From assembly GCA_003213495.1 (NCBI GenBank), contig QCMW01000001.1, positions 496,001 through 560,000 on the forward strand: a DNA stretch of 64,000 nt, read 5' to 3'. Both the position numbers and the translations under genes were made by a program. This DNA is from SAR86 cluster bacterium AG-422-O05. Its GTDB lineage: Bacteria; Pseudomonadota; Gammaproteobacteria; Magnimaribacterales; D2472. Shown here piece by piece: positions 32,883 through 41,075 of this stretch. Each line of letters opens with the position of its first letter. The stretch's first letter is position 1. The notes beneath the pieces were generated by a model. It did no database searches, was not told the origin of the DNA, and saw only the letters and a program-made list of their open reading frames with translations.

Positions 32883-33007
32883 AGAATTTCACCCAAGCCC
32901 TCTGTAAGAAAATTAAACTCTATTTTATACCCTTTGTAAATCAAAAAATTTTGTGTGTTTTTAATAATATTGACAGCTAATTTTGAAGCGTCTATCTGGC
33001 TTTTTTA

Positions 33008-33277
33008 TTAATCCAAAGACTTGAAACCAGCAGCTGATTCATAGTCTTCATTATTAAAGAATTTATCCATTTGTTCTTGAAGCCATTTTCTATTTTCATG
33101 ATTAGACATGTCTAAATGTTTTTCATTAATTAGGGTTGTTTGATGTGATTTCCACATTTCCCAAGCTTCTTCTGAAACTGAATTCATTATTTCAACACCC
33201 TTAGGACCCGGCATCGGCGGTATTTCCAAAGCAGGAAGCTCTTTGTTGAGCTTTTTACATAAAATTTTCTTAGACAT
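33008..33277 (-). CDS. yggX: YggX-type Fe(II)-trafficking/oxidative damage protection protein
   Basis: An 89-residue small protein of the YggX family. It shows the conserved early cysteine ('ILCKKL'), the 'EAWEMWKSHQTTLINE' helix and the 'RKWLQEQMDKFF' segment. YggX protects iron-sulfur clusters and is linked to iron availability. It overlaps the stop of mutY by 8 bases, the same mutY-yggX order as in E. coli, which fits because MutY carries a 4Fe-4S cluster. Confidence 0.93.
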   Translation of the reverse strand: MSKKILCKKLNKELPALEIPPMPGPKGVEIMNSVSEEAWEMWKSHQTTLINEKHLDMSNHENRKWLQEQMDKFFNNEDYESAAGFKSLD

Positions 33278-34274
33278 AATTTTCTATTATAGTCTTTATA
33301 GGTTTTGGTAAACCATAATTATTAATATCATCCTTACTAACCCAACGATGTATAAGATTTGTCTTTACCTTAAATGGTGCACTATATTCACAAATTTCTA
33401 TAGTAATATCTAGATTAAGATGTGATAAAGCATGATTAATATTTTTTATTTCTGTTTTATTTGGTTTTTTAAAAATTATGTCTTTTTTTGAATCTTTATT
33501 ATCAAATGGAACCCATAAGCTTTCCCAAAAAGTTTTTTCTTCTTTTTTAAATAAAAGGAAAGATTTTTTAGAGTGAGCAAGAGTAAAATTTATTTTTTTT
33601 ACTAATTTTTCTTTATTTTTTTTAGGATTTTGAACGGAAGTGTGAAAAGCACTGTTGCAAATTTTTACAATAGGACAACTTTGACATTCTGGTTCTCTTA
33701 CAGAGCAAGTAGTAGCTCCTAGATCCATAATTCCTTGAGTATAAGCAAAAATATTATTATTAGGAGTAAGCTTTTCTGAAAGCTTCCAAAGTTTTTTTTC
33801 ATCCCTCTCTATATTCTTAAATCTTGCTATAACTCTTTTAACATTTGCATCTAATATAGGATATGATTCTTGATAAGCAAGGGACATTATTGCACCTGCA
33901 GTCGACTTACCAATTCCTGGCAAAGCCACTAATTCTTCATATTTTTTAGGGAATATATTTTTATAATCATGCTTAATGATTTCCTTTGTTTTGTATATAT
34001 TTTTAGCTCTTCTATAAAATCCTAAACCGGTCCAAAGTGCCAAAATCTCATCTTCAGAGGCAACAGATAAAGATTTTAAGTTTGGATACTTTCTAATAAA
34101 TCTTTTAAAGAATGGGATAACAGTTTGAACTTGAGTTTGCTGAAGCATGATTTCAGAGATCCAAATTCGATATGGGGTAACTTGTTTCCTCCAAGGCAAA
34201 TGCTCTCTTCCATTAACATGATACCAATCAGAGATAAGTATAGAAAATTTATTATTTTTAGTTGCGTTATTCAA
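33270..34274 (-). CDS. mutY: A/G-specific adenine DNA glycosylase MutY
   Basis: A 334-residue base-excision-repair enzyme that removes adenine mispaired with 8-oxoguanine. It has the helix-hairpin-helix 'LPGIGKSTAGAI' (near residue 115), the catalytic-site 'EIMLQQTQVQTV' segment (near residue 41) and the 4Fe-4S cluster cysteines in a C-x6-C-x2-C-x5-C pattern ('CSVREPECQSCPIVKIC', near residue 190). The C-terminal Nudix-like domain that senses 8-oxoG is present. It overlaps gpmA upstream and yggX downstream by 8 bases each. Confidence 0.95.
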   Translation of the reverse strand: MNNATKNNKFSILISDWYHVNGREHLPWRKQVTPYRIWISEIMLQQTQVQTVIPFFKRFIRKYPNLKSLSVASEDEILALWTGLGFYRRAKNIYKTKEIIKHDYKNIFPKKYEELVALPGIGKSTAGAIMSLAYQESYPILDANVKRVIARFKNIERDEKKLWKLSEKLTPNNNIFAYTQGIMDLGATTCSVREPECQSCPIVKICNSAFHTSVQNPKKNKEKLVKKINFTLAHSKKSFLLFKKEEKTFWESLWVPFDNKDSKKDIIFKKPNKTEIKNINHALSHLNLDITIEICEYSAPFKVKTNLIHRWVSKDDINNYGLPKPIKTIIENYV

Positions 34275-34890
34275 TTAAGCTTTTCTTATACATGACCTTG
34301 CCATCTTCATTAAATCGATAATGTATTGGTGCGCCAGTTGGTATTTCTAACTTTACTATATCCTCATCAGAAACTTTATCTAAGTATTTTATTAATGATC
34401 TAAGTGAATTTCCGTGAGCTGCAACGATAACATTCATATCCTGCATAAGCATTGGATGAATTTCACTTAAATAATAAGGGAGAACTCTTTCTCCAGTTTC
34501 TTTCAAAGTCTCTCCTCCAGGAGGGCCAAGTTCATATGATCTTCTCCAGGTTTGAACTAACTCTTCACCCCATTTTTGTCTACATTCATCTTTATTCATA
34601 CCCTGAAGATCGCCGTAAAACCTCTCATTAAGAGCTTTATTTTCTATAATCTTGGTATTATTTTGATTAATTGCTTTTAAAATAATTGTTCCTGTTAATT
34701 GGGCTCTAATAAGTGCAGAAGTAAATAAACAATCAAAGCTAATACCTAAATTATTGATTAGATTTCCTGCATTTTGTGCTTCTGTTTTTCCCGTTTCAGT
34801 TAAACCAGGATTTTCCCATCCAGTGAAAAGATTTTTAGCATTCCATTCACTTTGACCATGACGAACTAAAATAAGATTTCTTTTTTTCAT
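34267..34890 (-). CDS. gpmA: 2,3-bisphosphoglycerate-dependent phosphoglycerate mutase
   Basis: A 207-residue glycolytic/gluconeogenic enzyme that interconverts 2- and 3-phosphoglycerate. It has the histidine-phosphatase motif 'LVRHGQSEWN' (catalytic His near residue 11) and the second His in 'VAAHGNSLRSL' (near residue 158), with the active-site Glu in 'ALNERFYGDLQG'. It is a little shorter than the E. coli enzyme (250 aa), as in other compact GpmA forms. It is divergent from the rhodanese gene across 32 bases. Confidence 0.93.
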   Translation of the reverse strand: MKKRNLILVRHGQSEWNAKNLFTGWENPGLTETGKTEAQNAGNLINNLGISFDCLFTSALIRAQLTGTIILKAINQNNTKIIENKALNERFYGDLQGMNKDECRQKWGEELVQTWRRSYELGPPGGETLKETGERVLPYYLSEIHPMLMQDMNVIVAAHGNSLRSLIKYLDKVSDEDIVKLEIPTGAPIHYRFNEDGKVMYKKSLIE

Positions 34891-34922
34891 AATTTTTATT
34901 CATTTTAATAGATAATATACAA

Positions 34923-35327
34923 ATGGAACTAATTAATTTTTTAATAGATCGTTTTTATCTTTCTGTACCGTTATTAGTAGTAATAATTTTATTATTTATT
35001 TCTAGCTCTAAAAAAGGAGGCTTAAAAATATCATCACAAAAATTAATTCTTTTAAGTAATCAAGATGAATCACTTATTGTTGATCTCAGAGATTCGGAGT
35101 CATTTAATGCTGGTCACATAACCGCATCTATTAACATTCCACTAGGCGATTTACCAAGAAGAATAAATGAGATTAATCATAATGAAAAATCTATTATCCT
35201 AGTTTGCGAAACGGGCGGCTCATCCCCGAATGCTGGCGAAACTCTAAAAAAAGAAGGCTATAAAGATATTTATATATTGAGAGGAGGGATTAATCAGTGG
35301 AAAATGGACAATCTTCCATTAGTCTAG
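34923..35327 (+). CDS. Membrane-anchored rhodanese-domain protein (YibN-like)
   Basis: A 134-residue protein with an N-terminal membrane helix (about residues 11-28) and a rhodanese domain ('IVDLRDSESFNAGHITASIN' near residue 48). The active-site loop is 'VCETGGSSPNAG', with the catalytic Cys present. The usual C-x4-R pattern has Ser where Arg is expected, so sulfurtransferase activity may be altered. The layout matches YibN, which in many gammaproteobacteria lies near a phosphoglycerate mutase gene, as here. It overlaps the convergent ntrC stop by 4 bases. Confidence 0.85.
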   Translation: MELINFLIDRFYLSVPLLVVIILLFISSSKKGGLKISSQKLILLSNQDESLIVDLRDSESFNAGHITASINIPLGDLPRRINEINHNEKSIILVCETGGSSPNAGETLKKEGYKDIYILRGGINQWKMDNLPLV

Positions 35328-36700
35328 ATACCATGCTCTTTCATCTTTTTCGATAAAGTATTTCTACCCCATCCTAAAATTTGTGCAGCATCATTTTTCT
35401 TTCCATTAGATCTCTCTAATGCAATTTTGATAAGCATCTTTTCAATTTTTGTGATTGCAATTTCTGAAAGACCAGAATCAATATTCATAGAAACATTTTT
35501 TAGCCAATTTTGCATGCCATCTTCCCATGATGATGACGGAACATCACTAATTTCAAATTCTTTAACTTCAGTTGGTAAATCTTGAACCTTTACATTTTGT
35601 GATGGAGACATAAGTGTTAACCAATAACAAACATTTTCTAATTGTCTTACATTGCCAGGCCAGTCGTATTTATTCATTATATTCATAGCTTCGTCTGATA
35701 TTACTCTTAAATCTTCATCAAGAGAGTCTGAATAATTTTTAAGGAAATATTTTGATAAATCTGATATATCATCTTTCCTATCTCTCAAAGGAGGTACTTC
35801 AATCTTGATAACATTCAATCTATAAAATAAATCTTCTCTAAAGTTCTTTTGTGAAACCAAGTTATTAAGATTTTGATGAGTTGCAGCAATGATTCTGACA
35901 TCTACCTTTATTGGCTTGTCTCCGCCAACTCTATAAAATTCTTTATTAGACAGCACTCTTAATAATCTTGTTTGAGAATCAAGGGGCATGTCTCCAATTT
36001 CATCTAAAAAAAGCGTACCACCATTAGCTTGTTCAAATCTTCCAATTCTTTTATCAACTGCACCAGTGAAAGATCCTTTCTCGTGTCCAAAAAGCTCTGA
36101 TTCAACTAATTCTTTTGGAATATCTGCCATATTTAAAGCAATAAAAGGCATGTCATATCTTGGACTGTTCTTATGGAGAGATTTTGCGATTAGTTCCTTA
36201 CCAGTTCCCGATTCTCCTTGAATTAGAACGGTAGCAACAGTACTTGAAAGTTTACCTATTGCCCTAAAGACATTTTGCATTGCTTGAGACTCGCCAATGA
36301 TATCTAATTTATTATCAGCTTTTAGACCTTTTGTCTTTGGTTTATCTTCAAGTGCACGGTTGATAATCTCAGTCGCCTCTTCTAAGTCAAAAGGTTTCGG
36401 AATGTATTCGAACGCTCCTCCACCAAAGGATTCCACAGCAGCTTGCATGTCTGCAAACGCCGTCATCACTATGACAGGTATATTTTCGTAATTATTATTT
36501 ATATGTTTTAGCAAGTCATAACCAAGCATGCCTGGCATTTGCACATCTGTAATTATTAAATCCGGCTGTTCTTTATCAATATTTTCTAACAGATCGTCAG
36601 CAGAACTAAAACTTTTGGTCTTAAAGCCAGCACTTGATAAACTCTCTTCTAAGACAAGTCTGATAGCTTCATCATCATCTGCAATCCAAATATTATGCAA
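35324..36700 (-). CDS. glnG: Nitrogen regulation response regulator NtrC
   Basis: A 458-residue sigma-54 activator. It has an N-terminal receiver with the phosphoacceptor Asp in 'LIITDVQMPG' (near residue 53), an AAA+ domain with Walker A 'GESGTGKE' (near residue 165), 'GSFTGA' in the sigma-54-contact loop, where GAFTGA is the common form, and Walker B 'LFLDEIGD'. The C-terminal Fis-type helix-turn-helix is 'NDAAQILGWGRNTLSKKM'. It should activate nitrogen-starvation genes such as the neighbouring glutamine synthetase. It overlaps its sensor kinase gene by 8 bases. Confidence 0.94.
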   Translation of the reverse strand: MHNIWIADDDEAIRLVLEESLSSAGFKTKSFSSADDLLENIDKEQPDLIITDVQMPGMLGYDLLKHINNNYENIPVIVMTAFADMQAAVESFGGGAFEYIPKPFDLEEATEIINRALEDKPKTKGLKADNKLDIIGESQAMQNVFRAIGKLSSTVATVLIQGESGTGKELIAKSLHKNSPRYDMPFIALNMADIPKELVESELFGHEKGSFTGAVDKRIGRFEQANGGTLFLDEIGDMPLDSQTRLLRVLSNKEFYRVGGDKPIKVDVRIIAATHQNLNNLVSQKNFREDLFYRLNVIKIEVPPLRDRKDDISDLSKYFLKNYSDSLDEDLRVISDEAMNIMNKYDWPGNVRQLENVCYWLTLMSPSQNVKVQDLPTEVKEFEISDVPSSSWEDGMQNWLKNVSMNIDSGLSEIAITKIEKMLIKIALERSNGKKNDAAQILGWGRNTLSKKMKEHGI

Positions 36701-37775
36701 TTTTAGCCTCTTTATTATCGATTTTCATTGGTAGATTGATGGCGAATTTAGTTTCTCCAGGTTTTGATTCAAAAGTTATACTGCCTCCATGGATTCTAAT
36801 AATATCTTGAGCGATAGTAAGACCTAAACCTGAACCATTTTCTTTTACTGAAACCATTGGAAAAAAAACTTGATCATGAAGTTCACTTGGTATGCCCGGA
36901 CCATTATCAATTATCTCTATGCTGCATATAGTTTGATGAATTATCCCGTTTATTGGCCTTCCATAATGTATTCTAGATCTGATGCAGATTATAGGATTCT
37001 TTGTATCTTTCATGGCTTGTTGTGCATTTTTTACAATATTTAAAACTGCTTGTACAAATAAGTTTTCATCTCCATTAATTTCAGGAATGCTAGGGTCGTA
37101 ATCTCTGCTTAGAGACATCTCAATATCTTTATCAGCCTCTGCAAGAGCGTAGACTTTTTCTAATGCGGAATGAATATTAAATAAGCCTAAGCTTGGCTTC
37201 GATGGTGGCGTAAGTATTTTCGTAACAATTGAATTAAGCCTATCTGTTTCATCTATTATTATTTTGAGAAACTTTGAGGAATAGTCGTCATCTAATTTTT
37301 TATTTAAAATTTGTGCACTTCCTCTAATGCCCGATAATGGATTCTTTACTTCATGAGCAAGTGTTCTTGCAAGATTGGCTGCAATTTTCTGTGTCGAGAA
37401 TGTTTTGGTTGAATCAATTATCTTATTCAAGTTATCAACACATAAAATTTCAAGAATCAAACATTCAAATTCATTACTCCAAGAGACAGTTATATCTATT
37501 ACTCTTTTTGTAGAAACGGATGTAATAAGTTCAAAATCTCTTTTTGTTTTTGTTCCATTTTGTTCAATTGTTTTTTTCAAAAGACTTATCAATGCTCCAT
37601 TTGTTTCTTCGGAAAATTGATCAGTTATATAGTTGTTGTCGTTATTTTTATTTAAAACCCATCCTTTATTAAGAGCTGAATCATTTAACCATATAATACT
37701 TAAATCTTTATCAAGTAATATTACTTCTGAAGCAAGTTGATTCAAAAAGGACAGATTCTCTTTATTTATATTCAT
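36693..37775 (-). CDS. glnL: Nitrogen regulation sensor histidine kinase NtrB
   Basis: A 360-residue cytoplasmic sensor kinase with an N-terminal PAS domain (about residues 5-110), a dimerisation/phosphoacceptor helix with 'LAHEVKNPLSGIRG' (His near residue 141) and a HATPase domain with 'NIVKNAQQAM' (N box), 'DNGPGIP' and 'GSGLGLTIAQD'. There is no membrane helix, as expected for NtrB, which senses PII. It lies downstream of the glutamine synthetase gene and separated from it by a hairpin, the same glnA-ntrB-ntrC order as in enteric bacteria. Confidence 0.94.
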   Translation of the reverse strand: MNINKENLSFLNQLASEVILLDKDLSIIWLNDSALNKGWVLNKNNDNNYITDQFSEETNGALISLLKKTIEQNGTKTKRDFELITSVSTKRVIDITVSWSNEFECLILEILCVDNLNKIIDSTKTFSTQKIAANLARTLAHEVKNPLSGIRGSAQILNKKLDDDYSSKFLKIIIDETDRLNSIVTKILTPPSKPSLGLFNIHSALEKVYALAEADKDIEMSLSRDYDPSIPEINGDENLFVQAVLNIVKNAQQAMKDTKNPIICIRSRIHYGRPINGIIHQTICSIEIIDNGPGIPSELHDQVFFPMVSVKENGSGLGLTIAQDIIRIHGGSITFESKPGETKFAINLPMKIDNKEAKIA

Positions 37776-37783
37776 TTTTAGGA

Positions 37784-37811
37784 ATCTGCCCCGTTTTTAA
37801 GCAGGGCAGAT
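37784..37811 (-). terminator. Hairpin between glutamine synthetase and ntrB
   Basis: ATCTGCCC and GGGCAGAT form a perfect 8-bp stem around a 12-base loop, immediately after the glutamine synthetase stop. No U-tract follows on the minus strand, so it is not a complete intrinsic terminator. It may attenuate read-through from the synthetase into ntrB-ntrC or stabilise the upstream mRNA, similar in place to the glnA-glnL terminator of E. coli. Confidence 0.5.
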
Positions 37812-37826
37812 CAAATTGAACCAAAA

Positions 37827-38798
37827 TTATTTTGTTAGAGTACCAACAATATGAGATACGATTTTATATGGATCGGCATTTGAGGCAGGTCTTCTATCTT
37901 CAAGATAACCATTCCAATTATGCTCAACTGTGTATACAGGAATTCTTATACTTGCACCTCTATCACTAACTCCATAAGAGAATTTATCAATGCTTTGTGT
38001 TTCATGAAGACCAGTTAGGCGCATGTCATTATCAGAGCCATATGAAGCAATACCTTCTTCATGAACTTCACCGAGCTTATCGCACATCGATGTAAATAGT
38101 TCTTCAGATCCTGCTGTTCTCATGGCTTCATTAGAAAAGTTACAATGCATTCCTGAGCCATTCCAGTCACCAGTTTTTGGTTTAGGATGAACATTTACTC
38201 CAACCCCAAACTCTTCAGCAACCTTATAAAGTAGATATCTACTAACCCAAAGATCATCTGCAGCTTTAATTCCTTTACCAAAGCACTGATACTCCCATTG
38301 GCCTAGTGCTACTTCTGCATTAGTTCCTGTAAGAGTTATTCCCATATCCAGGCATGCTTGTAAGTGCACATCAGAAACTTCTCTTCCAACAACATTACCT
38401 GCACCAACTCCGCAATAAAACTCACCTTGCTCTCTAGGCTCACCATCTTCCCATCCAAGTGGCTCGCCTGTAGTAGGGTCAGTTAAAAAGTATTCTTGTT
38501 CAAAACCGAACCACCATTCATCGGTTACAACTTCTGCAGCTGCAGCTCTAAAGTTTGAAGGGTGAGTTGTATGATCAGCTGATTGAACTTCAGTCATGAC
38601 CAAATCATGTCCATCTGGATTAGAATAAGTTTGAACAGGTATTAGTAAACAATCAGAGCTACCTCCTTCTGCTTGTTGAGTAGATGAACCATCGAAAGAC
38701 CATTCAGGTGGAGTATCATCTTCAGTTGCTTTCACTTTACTTCTCATCATTGGCTCAGGCTTATAACCATCCAGCCAAATGTATTCATATGTTTTCAT
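37827..38798 (-). CDS. glnII: Type II (eukaryotic-type) glutamine synthetase
   Basis: A 323-residue GSII, not the usual GSI of gammaproteobacteria (about 470 aa). It begins 'MKTYEYIWLDGYKP' and has 'EWSFDGSSTQQAEG' (near residue 33), 'FGFEQEYFL' (near residue 97; here written as 'WFGFEQEYFL') and 'GSGMHCNFS' (near residue 214), all GSII features. It makes glutamine from glutamate, ammonia and ATP. GSII lacks the adenylylation site, so control is expected at transcription, consistent with ntrBC being immediately downstream and a candidate NtrC site upstream. An AAGGAG ribosome-binding site precedes the ATG. Confidence 0.92.
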   Translation of the reverse strand: MKTYEYIWLDGYKPEPMMRSKVKATEDDTPPEWSFDGSSTQQAEGGSSDCLLIPVQTYSNPDGHDLVMTEVQSADHTTHPSNFRAAAAEVVTDEWWFGFEQEYFLTDPTTGEPLGWEDGEPREQGEFYCGVGAGNVVGREVSDVHLQACLDMGITLTGTNAEVALGQWEYQCFGKGIKAADDLWVSRYLLYKVAEEFGVGVNVHPKPKTGDWNGSGMHCNFSNEAMRTAGSEELFTSMCDKLGEVHEEGIASYGSDNDMRLTGLHETQSIDKFSYGVSDRGASIRIPVYTVEHNWNGYLEDRRPASNADPYKIVSHIVGTLTK

Positions 38799-38834
38799 TA
38801 ATTTCTCCTTAAAAAAAATATTTTTTAATTTTGA

Positions 38835-38850
38835 TGCAATTTCGACGCTC
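38835..38850 (-). promoter_or_regulatory. Candidate sigma-54 (-24/-12) promoter of glnII
   Basis: On the minus strand GAGCGTCGAAATTGCA aligns with TGGCACGNNNNTTGCA. The -12 TTGCA is perfect, but the -24 element matches only partly (AG in place of GG). Distance to the start codon is about 37 bases. It is supported by the neighbouring ntrBC genes, but the match is weak. Confidence 0.35.
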
Positions 38851-38889
38851 TAAAAATAACAAGCAAATGCACAAATATTGATATTATTA

Positions 38890-38906
38890 TGCATTATTTC
38901 TGTGCA
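38890..38906. promoter_or_regulatory. Candidate NtrC-binding site upstream of glnII
   Basis: TGCATTATTTCTGTGCA (TGCACAGAAATAATGCA on the minus strand) has the 17-base length and the outer TGCAC...TGCA half-sites of the NtrC consensus TGCACYATATTGGTGCA. The centre matches poorly. It lies about 40 bases upstream of the candidate sigma-54 element, a normal enhancer position. A further GTGCA half-site lies closer to the gene. Confidence 0.45.
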
Positions 38907-38938
38907 AAATAAAGAATTTTGTTCAATATAAGTTCAAT

Positions 38939-39514
38939 TTAATAGATTTCTATAAAATTAATTATATTTTTTAGCTTTTCATCCAAAGATTCATATGAAT
39001 GTGAACCCCCATAGATAACATCTATATATGAACCGCTAAAGTATTTAGCTGTCTCTTTAAAGTTTAATACTTCATCACCTGACTCTAAAAGCACATAAGT
39101 ATTTTCTGCATTTGCATATTTTTTAAATGACATTTTTCTTATAAATCTAATATCTTCTGGAGTAATTAAAAATTTTTCACCTGTTGAGTAGTTTTCATTT
39201 TCTCCAAGGTATATTTCAAAATCTTTTAAAGGAGGTATTGCAGGATTTATTAATACAGATTTTGTTTTCAGTTTAGATGAAAAATAAGAGGCATAATAAC
39301 CTCCCAATGAACTTCCCATGAATACAATAGGATATTTAGCACTATTAATGAGTTCATGTATCTGACTTACAGCTAACTTAAAATTATTATCTAGATCTGG
39401 AATTAGTATTTCAGCAGTCTTATAGTTTTTAGAAATATATTTTTTTAGAACTACTGCTTTGTTTGAGTTTGAAGAAGATGCAAAGCCATGAAAATAAAGG
39501 ATAGATTTACTCAT
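38939..39514 (-). CDS. yqiA: YqiA-like alpha/beta-hydrolase (UPF0227 esterase)
   Basis: A 191-residue hydrolase that begins 'SILYFHGFASSSNSNKA' and has the nucleophile elbow 'FMGSSLGGYYA' (Ser near residue 70), an Asp in 'LLESGDEVL' (near residue 150) and a C-terminal 'GGSHSYE' His. These match YqiA, an esterase of unknown natural substrate. It overlaps the yqiB-like gene by 8 bases, so the yqiA-yqiB pairing of E. coli is kept without the intervening cpdA. Confidence 0.88.
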   Translation of the reverse strand: MSKSILYFHGFASSSNSNKAVVLKKYISKNYKTAEILIPDLDNNFKLAVSQIHELINSAKYPIVFMGSSLGGYYASYFSSKLKTKSVLINPAIPPLKDFEIYLGENENYSTGEKFLITPEDIRFIRKMSFKKYANAENTYVLLESGDEVLNFKETAKYFSGSYIDVIYGGSHSYESLDEKLKNIINFIEIY

Positions 39515-39935
39515 TAAATTTTATTTCAGAGCAAATACCGCTACAAAATATACTTTCTAGCCATTCTGTAAGAAATCTATTTTGTTGAATTTTTTCATCT
39601 TTGGATTGTGTTCTCGAGATTCCCATAAAGTATGGAATTGGCTTCTCACCTTGATATGATATAACTTCAGCTAACTTTGCATCAAGGCACAACTGAATTC
39701 TTATTACGAAACTGTTCAAATCATTTTCTTTAACTTTTTGTTTGGCCTCAATTATTAAAGTATGCTGCGTTCTTTGAATAACTTTGAATAAAATTGGATT
39801 AGATGTTTGATTAGGATTAATAGTTTCAAATATGTATTTATCTTTTTTAAAATTTTGTAAAACTTTCTTTAAACGTAAAAAATTACTCTCACAAATGCTA
39901 AGCTGAAGACTTGTTTTGGGCAATATTTTTAACAT
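39507..39935 (-). CDS. yqiB: DUF1249 family protein (YqiB-like)
   Basis: A 142-residue protein resembling YqiB/DUF1249 in length, in the central 'IEAKQKVKENDLNSFVIRIQL' region (split here around residue 75) and in the segment 'AKLAEVISYQGEKPIPYF' (near residue 95). No catalytic motif is visible and the function is unknown. Its position next to yqiA supports the assignment. Two cysteines near the C-terminus lie in 'FCSGIC'. Confidence 0.8.
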   Translation of the reverse strand: MLKILPKTSLQLSICESNFLRLKKVLQNFKKDKYIFETINPNQTSNPILFKVIQRTQHTLIIEAKQKVKENDLNSFVIRIQLCLDAKLAEVISYQGEKPIPYFMGISRTQSKDEKIQQNRFLTEWLESIFCSGICSEIKFNE

Positions 39936-39937
39936 TC

Positions 39938-41074
39938 CTAAATTTTATATTCTTTCTTAAACGGTGTATATCTCTTACAAGCCTCTATGTAGTTTTTAAT
40001 CTCAATACTTTCTCTCAAACAGAAATCTTTAATTGCATTCCTAAAATCTAACTCTTTTAAATAATGGAATGACTTTGTAAGCTTAGGTTCGAATCCTCTT
40101 CTTATTTTATGCTCACCCTGAACACCAGGATCAAAAATTTCTAGACGATTATGGATGCAATATTCAATACCTTGATAATAGCAGCACTCAAAGTGAAGAG
40201 AATCAATATTATATGTTGAGCCCCAATGTCTCCCATATAGAGCATTATTATTTTTGAAACATAGAGAGGCTGCAATTCTTTTTTTCTCATGAACCGCAAA
40301 AAATATTATGGGGCTTAGTTCTTTTTTATTTTGATGAACATGATAAAAGAAATCTTTGTTTAGATAAGGCGGCTGAAATCTTTGATCATATGTATTTTTA
40401 TAAAAAATATAAAAATCATCCCAGTCGTCTTCCTTGAGGTTGTTTTTATCCTTAACTTCAAAAGTAATACCCAGTTTGCTGATCTTTTTTCTTTCATTTT
40501 TGATATTTTTTCTTTGTCGAGATTTAAAAATATTCAAATAATCATCAAAATCATGATATTGCTTATTTTTCCATACAAATTTGTAACCAATTCTTTCAAC
40601 AAATTTATTTTTTTTAAGAAAAGCGCCTAAATCGTTATCAGGAAATAGGATATGCCAGCTTTCAATATTTTTTTCTTGCATAAAAGATAATACTTTCTCT
40701 ATAAAAGGCAATTTTTGATCATTTGTAATTACTTTTCTTGTTTCGCATGGAGTAAATGGAATTGCAGTTAAAAGTTTTGGATAATATTTTCTCCCAGCTC
40801 TTTCTAATGCATATGACCAAGAGTGATCAAAAACGAATTCACCATAACTATTATTTTTAAGATAGATTGGCAAAAAACCATCCAAGGCCTTATCTTTTTT
40901 TGATAATAGGTGGTTAACCTTCCATCCTTTAATATCAGAAACACAACCAGAGGTTTCTAATGCTTCTAAAAAAGAATGCTTTATAAAAGGAGAGTCATTT
41001 GCGTTTAAAAGCCTTTCATACGCACTTTTGTCAACCGAAGATATATCTTCAATAAAATTTAAATTTGTTTTCAC
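39938..41074 (-). CDS. GNAT/FemAB-like acyltransferase (COG3146 type)
   Basis: A 378-residue protein of the DUF482/COG3146 group, which has a double GNAT fold related to Fem aminoacyl transferases. Recognisable parts are 'ESWHILFPDNDLGAFLKKNKF', 'FKSRQRKNIKNERKK' (near residue 183), and 'LHFECCYYQGIEYCI' followed by 'FDPGVQGEHKIRRGFEP' (near residue 318), a conserved family signature. The substrate is not established; a cell-envelope role is often suggested. It lies 2 bases from the yqiB-like gene and from ubiA, so it is in the same minus-strand operon. Confidence 0.82.
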   Translation of the reverse strand: MKTNLNFIEDISSVDKSAYERLLNANDSPFIKHSFLEALETSGCVSDIKGWKVNHLLSKKDKALDGFLPIYLKNNSYGEFVFDHSWSYALERAGRKYYPKLLTAIPFTPCETRKVITNDQKLPFIEKVLSFMQEKNIESWHILFPDNDLGAFLKKNKFVERIGYKFVWKNKQYHDFDDYLNIFKSRQRKNIKNERKKISKLGITFEVKDKNNLKEDDWDDFYIFYKNTYDQRFQPPYLNKDFFYHVHQNKKELSPIIFFAVHEKKRIAASLCFKNNNALYGRHWGSTYNIDSLHFECCYYQGIEYCIHNRLEIFDPGVQGEHKIRRGFEPKLTKSFHYLKELDFRNAIKDFCLRESIEIKNYIEACKRYTPFKKEYKI

Positions 41075-41075
41075 T

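Noticed and set aside
32883-33007. Riboswitch upstream of the DMGDH-like gene
   Set aside because: The 125-bp AT-rich leader shows no conserved riboswitch core such as a glycine or THF aptamer.
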